This document shows positions 25,648 to 38,781 of a DNA stretch of 64,000 bases, in pieces. Origin of the DNA: Aristolochia californica (lineage: Eukaryota; Streptophyta; Magnoliopsida; Piperales; Aristolochiaceae); contig JARWKL010000002.1 in the NCBI GenBank assembly GCA_029961685.1, forward strand, positions 27,992,908 through 28,056,907. Reading direction: 5' to 3'. The first letter of the stretch is position 1. Every line of letters starts with the position of its first letter. The notes beneath the pieces were generated by a model. The model saw nothing but the letters and a program-made list of their open reading frames with translations, was not told the DNA's origin and did not search any database. The position numbers were made by a program, and so were the translations under genes.

Positions 25648-28459
25648 GTGGTGGATATGCATGCCAGAAACATGTTGAGGATGTAAGTGGACCTAGGGAT
25701 CCAAAATTTTCAAGGAGTAAAAAAAATAATATTTTCAAGTGGTTGGATATTTACCAGAGCCAAACAACCCACTTTTTGCTTATCATTAAAAATCATAGAT
25801 ACTTGTTGAAACTATCTCTGTCAACATTTGTGCATTTCCATTATGGATGTTCGAAATTAATTTTTAGATCCAAACTTGAGTTTTCACTCTCTCATTTTAC
25901 TCGTAAACAAAAAAGATATAACGCTTAACAAAATGAAAATTTAAGAGTTTATGTATGCAAAAAAATTTGAAAATTATTTTAAGCACTTAAAATGGACACC
26001 TAGGTTTTGTTATCCATGTTTGGGAAATTCCACTAGTACAACCCCTAATAATAAGCTTAGTGGAATTTTATAGGAAAGGGACTTCTAACTAATCCTGACA
26101 TGCTTTAAATGTGGTGGATATGCATGCCAGAAATATGTTGAGGATGCAAGTGGACCTACTGATCAGAAAATTTGAAGGAGTAGAAAAAATCAAATTTTCA
26201 AGTGGTTGGATATTTACTAGAGCCAAACAACCCACTTTTTGCTTATCCTTAAAAATCACAGATACTTTTTGGAACTATCTCTCTCAGCATTTTTGCATTT
26301 CCATTATGGATGTTAGAAATTTGTGTTCAGATCCAAACTTGAGTTCTCAGTCTCCCATTTTTCTTGTAAACAAAAAAGATATAAGGCATAAGAAAATGAA
26401 AATTTAAAAGTTCATATATGCAAAAAAATTTCAAAATTATTTCACGCACTAAAAATTAACTCCAAGGTTTTGTTATCCATGTTTGGGAAATTCCACTAGT
26501 ACAAGCCCTAATAATAAGTTTGGTGAAATTTTATAGGAAAGGGACTTCTTTCTGATCCTAACATGCTTTAAATGTGGTGGATATGCATGCCAGAAACATG
26601 TTGAGGATGCTAGTGGACCTAATGATCCAAAAATTTCTACGAGCAGAAAAATCAAATTTTCAAGTGGTTGGATAATTACCAGAGCCAATTAACCCACTTT
26701 TTGCCTTTCCTTAAAAATCACAGATTCTTTTTGGAAATATCTCTCTCAGCATTTGTGCATTTCCATTTTGGATGTTCAAAATTTGTTTTCAGATACAAAC
26801 TAGAGTTTTCACTCTCCCATTTTACTCGTAAACAAAAAAGATATAAGGCATACCAAAAGGAAAATTTTACAATTCATGTATGCAAAAATGTTAGAAAATG
26901 ATTTCACGCACTAAAAATGAACTCCAAGGTTTTTTTATCCATGTTTGGGAAATACCACTAGTACTACCACTTATAATAAGCTTGGTGTAATTTTATAGGA
27001 AAGGGACTTCTAACTGATCCTAACATGCTTTAAATGTGGTGGATATGCATGCCAGAAACATGTTGAGGATGCAAGTGGACCTAGTGATCCAAAAATTTCA
27101 AAGAGTAGAAAAAATAAAATTTTCAAGTGGTTGGATATTTACAAGAGCCAAACAACCCACTTTTTGCCTATCCTTAAAAATCAATGATACTTTTTCGAAC
27201 TATCTCTCTAAGAATTTGTGCATTTCCATTTTGGATGTTCAAAATTTGATTTGAGATCCAAACTTGGGTTCTCACTCTCCCATTTTGCTCGTAAAGAAAA
27301 AAGATTTAAGGCATAACAAAATAAAAATTTTAGAGTTCTTGTATGCAAAAAAATTTCAAAATTATTTCACGCACTAAAAATTAACTCCAAGGTTTTTTTT
27401 ATCCATGTTTTGGAAATTCCACTAGTACAACCCCTAATAATAAGCTTGGTGGAATTTTATACGAAAGGGACTTCTAACTGATCCTGGCATGCTTTAAATG
27501 TGGTGGATAAGCATGCCAGAAACATGTTGAGGATGGAAGTGGACCTATTGATCCAAAAATTTCAAGGAGTAGAAAAAATAAAATTCTCAAGTGGTTGGAT
27601 ATTTACCAGAGCCAAACAACCAACTTTTTGCCTAACCTTAAAAACCACAGATACTTTTTGGAATTATCTCTCTCAGCATTTGTGCATTTCCATTTTGGAT
27701 GTTCAAAATTTTTTATCAGATTCGACCACGAGTTTTCAGTCTCCCATTTCTCTCGTAAACAAAAAAGATATAAGGCATAACAAAATGAAAATTTTAGAGT
27801 TCATGTATGCAAAAAAATTTGAAAATTATTTCACGCACTAAAAATGAACTCCAAGGTTTTGTTATCCAAGTTTGGGAAATTCCACTAGTACAACCCCTAA
27901 TAATAAGCTTGGTGGAATTTTATAGGAAAGGGACTTCTAACTGATCCTAACATGCTTTAAATGTGGTGGATATGCATGCCAGAAACATGTTGAGGATGCA
28001 AGCGGACCTAGTATTCCAAAAATTTCTAAAAGCAGAAAAAATCAAATTTTCTAGTGGTTGGATATTTACCAGAGCCAATCTACCCGCTTTTTGCCTTTCC
28101 TTCAAAATCATAGATACTTTTTGGAAATATCTCTCTCAGCATTTGTGCATTTCCATTTTGGATGTTCAAAATTTATTTTCAGATCCAAGTTTTCACTCTC
28201 CCATTTTTCTCGTAAACAAAAAAGATAGAACGCATAACAAAATGAAAATTTAAGAGTTCATGTATGCAAAAAAAATTGAAAATTATTTCACCCACTTAAA
28301 ATGAACTCCAAGGTTTTGTTATCCATGTTTGGGAAATTCCACAAGTACAACCCGTAATAATAAGCTTGGTGGAATTTTATAGGAAATGGACTACTAACTG
28401 AGCCTAACATGCTTTAAATATGGTGGATATGCATGCCAGAAACATGTTGAGGATGCAAG
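25648..28459. repeat. Ordinary units (starts 25648, 26111, 26574, 27036, 27500, 27963, 28420)
   Basis: Full units of 457 to 464 bp. The unit at 27500 has the gataagcatgcc variant of 24364. The unit at 27963 is 457 bp, having lost six bases in gatccaagttttcac. No other feature is visible. Confidence 0.85.
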
Positions 28460-31400
28460 TGGACCTATTGATCCAAAAATTTCAAGGAGTAGAAAATATC
28501 AAATTCTCAAGTGGTTGGATATTTACCAGAGCAAAACAACCCACTTTTTGCCTATCCTTAAAAATCACAGATACTTTTTGGCTATCTCTCTCAGCATTTG
28601 TGCATTTCCATTTTGGATGTCCAAATTTGTTTTTCAGATCCAAACTTGAGTTTTCACTCTCCCATTTTTCTCGTAAACAAAAAAGATATAACGCATAACA
28701 AAATGAAAATTTTAGAGTTCATGTGTGCAAAAAAAATTCAAAATTATTTCACGCACTAAAAATGAACACCAAGGCTTTGTTATCCATGTTTGGGAAATTA
28801 CTTTAGTAGAACCACTAATAATAAACTTGGTGGAATTTTATAGGAAAGGGATTTCTAACAGTTCCTAACATGCTTTAAATGTGGTGGATATGCTTGCGAG
28901 AAACATGTTGAGGATGCAAGTGGTCCAAGTGATCGAAAAATTTCAATGACAAGAAAAAATCAAATTTTCAAGTGGATGGATATCTACCAGAGCCAAAAAA
29001 ACCCACTTTTTGCCAATCCTTAAAAATCACTAATACTTTTTGGAACTATCTCTCTGAGCATTTGTGCATTAACATTTTGGATGTTCAAAATTTGTTTTCA
29101 GATCCAAGCTTGAGTTTTCTCTCTCCGATTTTTCTCGTAAACAAAAAAGATATAAGGCATAACATAATGAAAATATTATATTTCATCTATGCAAAAAAAA
29201 TTGAAGATTATTTCACCCACTAAAAATGAACTCCACAATTTTGTTATCCTTGTTTGGTAAATTCCACTTGTACAACCCCTAATAATAAGCTTGGTGGAAT
29301 TTTATAGGAAAGGGACTTCTAACTGATCCTAAAATGCTTTAAATGTGGTGGATATGCATGCCAGAAACAAGTTGAGGATGCAAGTGGACCTAGTGATCCA
29401 AAAATTTCAAGGAGAAGAAAAAATCAAATTCTCAAGTGGTTGGATATTTACCAGAGCCAAACAACCCACTTTTTGCCTAACCTTAAAAATCAAATATACT
29501 TTTTGGAACTGTCTCTCTCAGCATTTGTGCATTTCCATTTTGGATGTTCAAAATATGTTTTCAGATCCAAACTTGAGTTTTCACTCTCCCATTTTTCTCG
29601 TAAACAAAAAAGATATAAGGCATACTAAAAGGAAAATTTTATAGTTCATGTATGCAAAAAAGTTTGAAAATTATTTCACTTACTAAAAATGAACTCCAAA
29701 GTTCTGTTATCCATCTTTGGGAAATACCACTAGTACTACTCCTTATAATAAGCTTGGAGGAATTTTATTGGAAAGGGACTTCTAACTAATCCTGACATGC
29801 TTTAAATGTGGTGGATATGCATGCCACAACATGTTGAAGATGCAAGTGGACCTAGTGATCCAAAAATTTCAAGGAGTAGAAAAAATCCAATTCTCAAGTG
29901 GTTGGATATTTACCAGAGCCAAACAACCCACTTTTTGCTTATCCTTAAAAATCACAGATACTTTTTGGAACTATCTCTCTTAGTATTTGTGCATTTCCAT
30001 TATGGATGTTCGAAATTTGTATTCAGATCCAAACTTGAGTTTTCACTCTCCCATTTTTCTCGTAAACAAAAAATATATAAAGCATAACAAAATGAAAATT
30101 TAAGAGTTCATGAATGCAAAAAAATTTGAAAATTATTTCACACACTAAAAATGAACTGCAAGGTTTTGTTATCGATGTTTGGGAAATTACATTAGTACAA
30201 CCACTAATAATAAGCTTGGTGGAATTTTATAGGAAAGGGATTTCTAACGGTTTTGTTATCGATGTTTGGGAAATTACATTAGTACAACCACTAATAATAA
30301 GCTTGGTGGAATTTTATAGGAAAGGGATTTCTAACTGATCCTAACATGCTTTAAATAGGGTGGATATGCATGCCAGAAACATGTTGAGGATACAAGTGGA
30401 CCGAGTGACCAAAAAATTTCAATGAGTAGAAAAAATCAAATTTTCAAGTGGTTAGATATTTACCAGCACCAAACAACCCACTTTTTGCCTATCCTTAAAA
30501 ATCACTGATACTTTTTGGAACTATCTCTCTGAGCATTTGTGCATTTCCATTTTGGACGTTCAAAATTTGTTTTCAGATCCAAGTTTGAGTTTTCACTCTC
30601 CCATTTTTATCATAAAGAAAAAAGATTTAAGGCAGAACAAAATGAAAATTTTAGAGTTCATGTATGGAAAAAAATTTGAAAATTATTTCACGCACTAAAA
30701 ATGAAGTCCAAGGTTTTGTTATCCATGTTCGGGAAATTCCTCTAGTACAACCCCGAATAATAAACTTGGTGGAATTTTATAGGAAAGGGACTTCTACTGA
30801 TCCTAACATGCTTTAAATGTGGTGGATATGCATGCCAGAAACATGTTGAGGATGCAAGTGGACCTAGGGATCCAAAATTTTCAAAGAGTAGAAAAAATCA
30901 AATTTTCAAGTGGTTGGATATTTACCAGAGCCAAACGACCCAATTTTGGCCTATCCTGAAAAATCACGAATACTTTTTGGAACTATCTCTCTCAACATTT
31001 GTGCATTTCCATTTTGGATGTTAGAAATTTATTTTCAGATCCAAACTTGAGTTTTCAGTCTCCCTTTTTTCTCGTAAACAAAAAAGATTTAAGGCATAAC
31101 AAAATGAAAATTTTAGAGTTCATCTATGCAAAAAAATTTGAAAATTATTTCGCGCACTAAAAATGAACTCCAAGGTTTTTTTATCCATGTTTGGGAAATA
31201 CCACTAGTACAACCCCTACTAATAAGCTTGATGGAATTTTATGGGGAAGGGACTTCTAACTGATCCGAAGAGGCTTTAAATGTGGTGGATATGTATGCCA
31301 GAAACATGTTGAGGATGCAAGTGGACCTACTGATCCAAAAATTTCAAGGAGAAGAAAAAATAAAATTCTCAAGTGGTTGGATATTTACAAGAGCCAAACA

Positions 31401-32670
31401 ACCCACTTTTTGCCTATCCTTAAAAATCACTGGTACTTTTTGGAACTATGTCATCAGCATTTTTGCATTTCCATTTTGGAGGTTCAAATTTTGGTTTCAG
31501 ATCCAAACTTAAGTTTTCAATCTCCCATTTTTCTCGTATAAAAGAGATATAACACATAAGAAAATGAAAATTTTAGAAGTCAATTATGCAAAAAAATTTG
31601 AAAATTATTTCACGCTCTAAAAATGAACTCGGAGGTTTTGTTATCCATGTTTGGGAAATTCCACTAGTACAACCCTAATAATAAGCTTGATGGAATTTTA
31701 TAGGAAAGGGACTTCTAACTGATCCTAACATGCTTGAAATGTGGTGGATCCACATGCCAGAAACATGTTGAGGATGCAAGTGGACCTATTGATAAAAAAA
31801 ATTCACAGAGTAGAAAAAATCAAATTCTCAAGTGGTTGGATATTTACCATAGCAAAACAACCCACTTTTTGCCTATCCTTAAAAATCACAGATACTTTTT
31901 GGAACTATCTCTCTCAGCATATGTGCATTTCCATTTTTGATGTTCAAAATTTGTTTTCAAATCCAAACTTGAGTTTTCAGTCTCCCATTTTTCTCGTAAA
32001 CAAAAAAGATTTAAGGCATAACAAACTAAAAATTTTATAGTTCATGTATGCAAAAAAATTTGAAAATTATTTCACGCACTAAAAATGTACTCCAAGGTTT
32101 TGTTATCCACGTTTGGGAAATTCCACTAGTACAACCCCTAATAATAAGCTTTGTGGAATTTTATAGGAAACGAACTTCTAACTGATCCTAACATGCTTTA
32201 AATGTGGTGGATATGCATGCTAGAAACATGTTGAGGATGCAAGTGGACCTAGTGATCTAAAAATTTCGAGTAGAAAAAATCAAATTCTCATGTGGTTGAA
32301 TATTTACGGGAGCCAAAAAACCCACTTTTAGCCTATCCTTGCAAATCATAGATACTTTTTGGAACTATATCTCTCAGCATTTGTGCATTTCCTTTTTTGG
32401 ACGTTCAAAATTTGTTTTTAGATCCAAACTTCAGTTTCCACTCTCCCTTTTTTCTCGTAAACGAAAAAGATATAAGGCATAACAAAATGAAAATTTTAGA
32501 GTTCATGTATGCAAAAAAATTTGAAATTATTTCATGCACTAAAAAAGAACTCCAAGGTTTTGGTATCCATGTTTGGGAAATTCCACTCGTACAACCCCTA
32601 ATAATAAGCTTGGTGGAATTTTATAGGAAAGGGTCTTCTAACTCATCCTAACATGCTTTAAATGTGGTGG
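28460..32670. repeat. Large higher-order duplication, copy 1 (about 4.2 kb)
   Basis: This block of about nine units recurs downstream. Unit starts 28881 and 29345 match 33587 and 34050 at an offset of 4705 to 4706 bp. Starts 30357, 30819, 31282, 31741 and 32204 match 34600, 35062, 35525, 35985 and 36448 at 4243 to 4244 bp. The change of offset by 463 bp means one whole unit present here is missing from copy 2. Comparing the unit at 30819 with its partner at 35062 by eye shows about six differences. Confidence 0.93.
30162..30335. repeat. 87 bp direct duplication, in copy 1
   Basis: Bases 30162-30248 and 30249-30335 repeat the segment starting ggttttgttatcgatg and ending gggatttctaac, which a normal unit has once. 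It makes the unit at 29808 549 bp long. The same doubled structure occurs at 34405-34578, so it arose before the large duplication. Confidence 0.95.
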
Positions 32671-33163
32671 ATCCGCATACCTGGAACATGTTGAGGATGC
32701 AAGTGGACCTAGTGATCCAAAAATTTCAAGGAGTAGAAAAAAAACAATTCTCAAGTGGTTGGATATTTACCAGAGCAAAACAACCCACTTTTTGCCTATC
32801 CTTAAAAATCACAGTTACTTTTTGGAACTATGTCTCTCAGAATTTGTGCATTTCCATTTTGGATGTTCAAAATTTGTTTTCATATTCAAATTTGTGTTTT
32901 CACTCACCCATTTTTCTCGTAAAAAAAAAGATTCAAGGCATAACAAATTGAAAAATTTAGATTTCATGTATGCAAAAACATTTGGAAATTATTTCACGTT
33001 CTAAAAATGAACTCCAAGGTTTTGTTATCCATCTTTGGGAAATTCCACTAGTACAACCCCTAAGAATAAGCTTGGTGGAATTTTATAGGAATGGGACTTC
33101 TAAATTATCCTAACATTCTTTAAATGTCGTGGATCTGCATGCAAGGAACATTTTGAGGATGCA
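32671..33163. repeat. Spacer unit between the two large copies
   Basis: About one unit (starts 32664 and 33126) separates the copies. It belongs to the ten-unit period 28420-33126 of copy 1 but has no counterpart after copy 2, where the sequence from 36914 onward is a different unit type. Confidence 0.8.
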
Positions 33164-34049
33164 AGTGGACCTATTGATCCAAAAATTTCAAGGAGTAGAA
33201 AAAATCAAATTCTCAAGTGGTTGGATATTTACCAGAGTCAAACAACCCACTTTTTGCCTATCCTTAAAAATCACAGATACTTTTTGGCTATCTCTCTCAG
33301 CATTTGTGCATTTCCAATTTGGATGTCCAAATTTGTTTTTCAGATCCAAACTTGAGTTTTCACTCTCCCATTTTTCGCGTAAACAAAAAAGATATAACGC
33401 ATAACAAAATGAAAATTTTAGAGTTCATGTGTGCAAAAAAAATTCAAAATTATTTCACGCACTAAAAATGAACACCAAGGCTTTGTTATCCATGTTTGGG
33501 AAATTACTTTAGTAGAACCACTAATAATAAACTTGGTGGAATTTTATAGGAAAGGGATTTCTAACAGTTCCTAACATGCTTTAAATGTGGTGGATATGCT
33601 TGCGAGAAACATGTTGAGGATGCAAGTGGTCCAAGTGATCGAAAAATTTCAATGACAAGAAAAAATCAAATTTTCAAGTGGATGGATATCTACCAGAGCC
33701 AAAAAACCCACTTTTTGCCAATCCTTAAAAATCACTAATACTTTTTGGAACTATCTCTCTGAGCATTTGTGCATTAACATTTTGGATGTTCAAAATTTGT
33801 TTTCAGATCCAAGCTTGAGTTTTCTCTCTCCGATTTTTCTCGTAAACAAAAAAGATATAAGGCATAACATAATGAAAATATTATATTTCATCTATGAAAA
33901 AAAAATAGAAGATTATTTCACCCACTAAAAATGAACTCCAAAGTTTTGTTATCCTTGTTTGGTAAATTCCACTTGTACAACCCCTAATAATAAGCTTGGT
34001 GGAATTTTATAGGAAAGGGACTTCTAACTGATCCTAAAATGCTTTAAAT

Positions 34050-34599
34050 GTGCTGGATATGCATGCCAGAAACATGTTGAGGATGCAAGTGGACCTAGTG
34101 ATCCAAAAATTTCAAGGAGAAGAAAAAATCAAATTCTCAAGTGGTTGGATATTTACCAGAGCCAAACAACCCACTTTTTGCTTATCCTTAAAAATCACAG
34201 ATACTTTTTGGAACTATCTCTCTTAGTATTTGTGCATTTCCATTATGGATGTTCGAAATTTGTATTCAGATCCAAACTTGAGTTTTCACTCTCCCATTTT
34301 TCTCGTAAACAAAAAAGATATAAAGCATAACAAAATGAAAATTTAAGAGTTCATGAATGCAAAAAAATTTGAAAATTATTTCACACACTAAAAATGAACT
34401 GCAAGGTTTTGTTATCGATGTTTGGGAAATTACATTAGTACAACCACTAATAATAAGCTTGGTGGAATTTTATAGGAAAGGGATTTCTAACGGTTTTGTT
34501 ATCGATGTTTGGGAAATTACATTAGTACAACCACTAATAATAAGCTTGGTGGAATTTTATAGGAAAGGGATTTCTAACTGATCCTAACATGCTTTAAAT
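34050..34599. repeat. Chimeric unit at the one-unit deletion
   Basis: The left part, to about 34130, follows copy 1 unit 29345 (bcause it shares cctaaaatgc before the start and ttcaaggagaag inside). From about 34180 it follows unit 29808 (ttgcttatcc, ctcttagtatttgtg, cattatggatgttcg and the 87 bp duplication). An exchange between equivalent positions of two adjacent units removed exactly one unit length. The total is 550 bp because of the inherited 87 bp duplication. Confidence 0.9.
34405..34578. repeat. 87 bp direct duplication, in copy 2
   Basis: Bases 34405-34491 and 34492-34578 are the copy 2 counterpart of 30162-30335, at an offset of 4243 bp. Confidence 0.95.
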
Positions 34600-36914
34600 A
34601 GGGTGGATATGCATGCCAGAAACATGTTGAGGATACAAGTGGACCGAGTGACCAAAAAATTTCAATGAGTAGAAAAAATCAAATTTTCAAGTGGTTAGAT
34701 ATTTACCAGCACCAAACAACCCACTTTTTGCCTATCCTTAAAAATCACTGATACTTTTTGGAACTATCTCTCTGAGCATTTGTGCATTTCCATTTTGGAC
34801 GTTCAAAATTTGTTTTCAGATCCAAGTTTGAGTTTTCACTCTCCCATTTTTCTCATAAAGAAAAAAGATTTAAGGCAGAACAAAATGAAAATTTTAGAGT
34901 TCATGTATGGAAAAAAATTTGAAAATTATTTCACGCACTAAAAATGAAGTCCAAGGTTTTGTTATCCATGTTCAGGAAATTCCTCTAGTACAACCCCGAA
35001 TAATAAACATGGTGGAATTTTATAGGAAAGGGACTTCTACTGATCCAAACATGCTTTAAATGTGGTGGATATGCATGCCAGAAACATGTTGAGGATGCAA
35101 GTGGACCTAGTGATCCAAAATTTTCAAAGAGTAGAAAAAATCAAATTTTCAAGTGGTTGGATATTTACCAGAGCCAAACGACCCACTTTTGGCCTATCCT
35201 GAAAAATCACGAATACTTTTTGGAACTATCTCTCTCAACATTTGTGCATTTCCATTTTGGATGTTAGAAATTTATTTTCAGATGCAAACTTGAGTTTTCA
35301 GTCTCCCTTTCTTCTCGTAAACAAAAAAGATTTAAGGCATAACAAAATGAAAATTTTAGAGTTCATGTATGCAAAAAAATTTGAAAATTATTTCGCGCAC
35401 TAAAAATGAACTCCAAGGTTTTTTTATCCATGTTTGGGAAATACCACTAGTACAACCCCTACTAATAAGCTTGATGGATATTTATGGGGAAGGGACTTCT
35501 AACTGATCCGAAGAGGCTTTAAATGTGGTGGATATGTATGCCAGAAACATGTTGAGGATGCAAGTGGACCTATTGATCCAAAAATTTCAAGGAGAAGAAA
35601 AAATAAAATTCTCAAGTGGTTGGATATTTACAAGAGCCAAACAACCCACTTTTTGCTTATCCTTAAAAATCACTGATACTTTTTGGAACTATCTCATCAG
35701 CATTTTTGCATTTCCATTTTGGACGTTCAAATTTTGGTTTCAGATCCAAACTTAAGTTTTCAATCTCCCATTTTTCTCGTATAAAAAAGATATAACACAT
35801 AAGAAAATGAAAATTTTAGAAGTCAATTATGCAAAAAAATTTGAAAATTATTTCACGCTCTAAAAATGAACTCGGAGGTTTTGTTATCCACGTTTGGGAA
35901 ATTCCACTAGTACAACCCCTAATAATACGCTTGATGCAATTTTATAGGAAAGGGACTTCTAACTGATCCTAACATGCTTGAAATGTGGTGGATCTACATG
36001 CCAAAAACATGTTGAGGATGTAAGTGGACCTATTGATCAAAAAAATTCACGGAGTAGAAAAAATCAAATTCTCAAGTGGTTGGATATTTACCAGAGCCAA
36101 ACAACCCACTTTTTGCCTATCCTTAAATATCACAGATACTTTTTGGAACTATCTCTCTCAGCATATGTGCATTTCCATTTTTGATGTTCAAAATTTGTTT
36201 TCAAATCCAAACCTGAGTTTTCAGTCTCCCATTTTTCTCGTAAACAAAAAAGATTTAAGGCATAACAAACTAAAAATTTTATAGTTCATGTATGCAAAAA
36301 AAATTGAAAATTATTTCACGCACTAAAAATGTACTCCAAGGTTTTGTTATCCACGTTTGGGAAATTCCACTAGTACAACCCCTAATAATAAGCTTTGCGG
36401 AATTTTATAGGAAACGAACTTCTAACTGATCCTAACATGCTTTAAATGTGGTGGATATGCATGCTAGAAACATGTTGAGGATGCAAGTGGACCTAGTGAT
36501 CTAAAAATTTCGAGTAGAAAAAATCAAATTCTCATGTGGTTGAATATTTACGGGAGCCAAAAAACCCACTTTTAGCCTATCCTTGCAAATCATAGATACT
36601 TTTTGGAACTATATCTCTCAGCATTTGTGCATTTCCTTTTTTGGACGTTCAAAATTTGTTTTCAGATCCAAACTTCAGTTTCCACTCTCCCTTTTTTCTC
36701 GTAAACAAAAAAGATATAAGGCATAACAAAATGAAAATTTTAGAGTTCATGTATGCAAAAAAATTTGAAATTATTTCATGCACTAAAAAAGAACTCCAAG
36801 GTTTTGGTATCCATGTTTGGGAAATTCCACTCGTACAACCCCTAATAATAAGCTTGGTGGAATTTTATAGGGAAGGGTCTTCTAACTCATCCTAACATGC
36901 TTTAAATGTGGTTG

Positions 36915-38781
36915 ATATGCATGCTAGAAACATGTTGAGGATGCAAGTGGACCTAGTGATCCAAAAATTTCAAGGAGTAGAAAAAATCAAATGCTCAAGT
37001 GGTTGGATATTTACCAGAGCCAACCTATATCACTTTTTGCCTATACTTAAAAAGCACAGATACTTTTTGGAACTATCTCTCACAGCATTTGTGCATTTCC
37101 ATTTTGGATATTCAAAATTTTTTTTCAGATCCAAATTTGAGTTTTCACTCTTCCAATATTCTCGTAAACAAAAAAGATATAAGGCATAACAAATTGAAAA
37201 TTTTAGAGTTCATGTAAATAAAAAAATTTGACAATTATTTCACGCACTAAAAATGAACTCCAAGGTTTTGTTATCTATGTTTGGGAAATTCCACTAGTAC
37301 AACCCCTAATAATAAGCTTGGTGGAATTTTATAGGAAAGGGACTTCTAACTAATCCTAACATGCTTTAAATGTGGTGGATATGCATGCTAGAAACATGTG
37401 TGAGGATGCAAGTGGACCAATTGATCCAAAAGTTTCGAGCAGAAAAAATCAAATTCTCAAGTGGTTGGATATTTACCAGAGACAAAGAACCCACTCTTTG
37501 CCTATCCTTAAAAATCACAGATACTTTTTGGAACTATCTCTCTCAACATTTGTGCATTTCCATTATGGATGATCAAAATTTTTTTCTGATTCAAACTTGA
37601 GTTTTCACTCTCCCATTTTTCTCGTAAACAAAATATATATATGGTATAACAAAATGAAAATTTTAGAGTTCAAGTATGCAAAAATATTTGAAAATTATTT
37701 CACCCACTAAAAATAAACTCCAAGGTTTTGTTCTCCATGTTTGGGAAATTCCACAAGTACAACCCCTAATAATAAGCTTGGTGGAATTTTATAGGAAAGG
37801 GACTTCTAATTAATCCTAACATGCTTTAAATGACGTGGATATCCATTCCAGAAACATGTTGGAGATGCAAGTGGACCTAGCAATCCAAAAATTTCGAGTA
37901 GAGAAAATCAAATTCTCTAGTGGTTGGATATTTACCAGAGCCAACCAACCCCTTTTTGCCTATCCTTAAAAATCACAGATGCCTTTTGGAACTCTCTCTC
38001 AGCATTTGTGCATTTGCATTTTATGATGTTCAAAATATGTTTTCAGATCCAAACTTGAGTTTTCACTCTCCCATTTTTCTCCTAAACAAAAAACATATAA
38101 GGCATAACAAAATGAAAATTTTAGAGTTCATGTATGCAAAAAAAATTGAAAATTATTTCACGCACTAAAAATGAACTCCAAAGTTTTTTTATCCATGTTA
38201 TGGAAATTCCACTAGCACAACCCCTAATAATAAGCTTGGTGGAATTTTATAGGAAAGGGACTTCTAACTGATCCTAACATTCTTTAAATGCGGTGGATAT
38301 GCATGCCAGAAACATGTTGAGGATGCAAGTGGACCTATTGATCCAAAATTTTCAAAGAGTAGAAAGAATCAAATTTTCAAGTGGTTGGATATTTACTAGA
38401 GCCAAACAATCCACATTTTGCCTATCGTTAAAAATCACAGATACTTTTTGGAACTATCTCTCTCACCAATTGTGCATTTGCATTTTGGATGTTCGAAATT
38501 TGTTTTCAGATCCAAACTTGAGTTTTGACTCTCCCATTTTTCTCGTAAACAAAAATATATAAGGCTTCACAAAATGAAAATTTTAGTGTTCACGTATGCA
38601 AAAAAATTTGAAAATTATTTCATGCACTAAAAATGAACTCCAGGGTTTTGTTATCCATGTTTGGGAAATTCCACTAGTACAACACCTAATAATAAGCTTT
38701 GTGGAATTTTATATGAATGGGACTTCAAACTGATCCTAACATTCTTTAAATGTGGGGGATAAGCATGCCAGAATAATGTTG
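36915..38781. repeat. Ordinary units (starts 36908, 37372, 37832, 38290, 38752)
   Basis: Full units of 458 to 464 bp. Near 38012-38024 the unit at 37832 has the first example, from the left, of the gcattttatgatg variant that is frequent in the rest of the window. Nothing besides satellite is seen. Confidence 0.85.

Larger units (their letters stand above)
33164..36914. repeat. Large higher-order duplication, copy 2 (about 3.75 kb)
   Basis: Second copy of 28460-32670, shorter by one unit. Both copies share rare features: a missing tgaac in tttttggctatctctc, the doubled 87 bp segment, gatccgaagaggc before the unit start, and catttccttttttggacg. Similarity stops at about 36914, where copy 1 reads ggtggatccgcatacctgg and copy 2 reads ggttgatatgcatgctag. 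Confidence 0.93.

Noticed and set aside
28460..36914. LTR retrotransposon with the two large copies as terminal repeats
   Set aside because: The sequence between and inside the copies is only satellite, with no primer-binding site, polypurine tract or coding domain.
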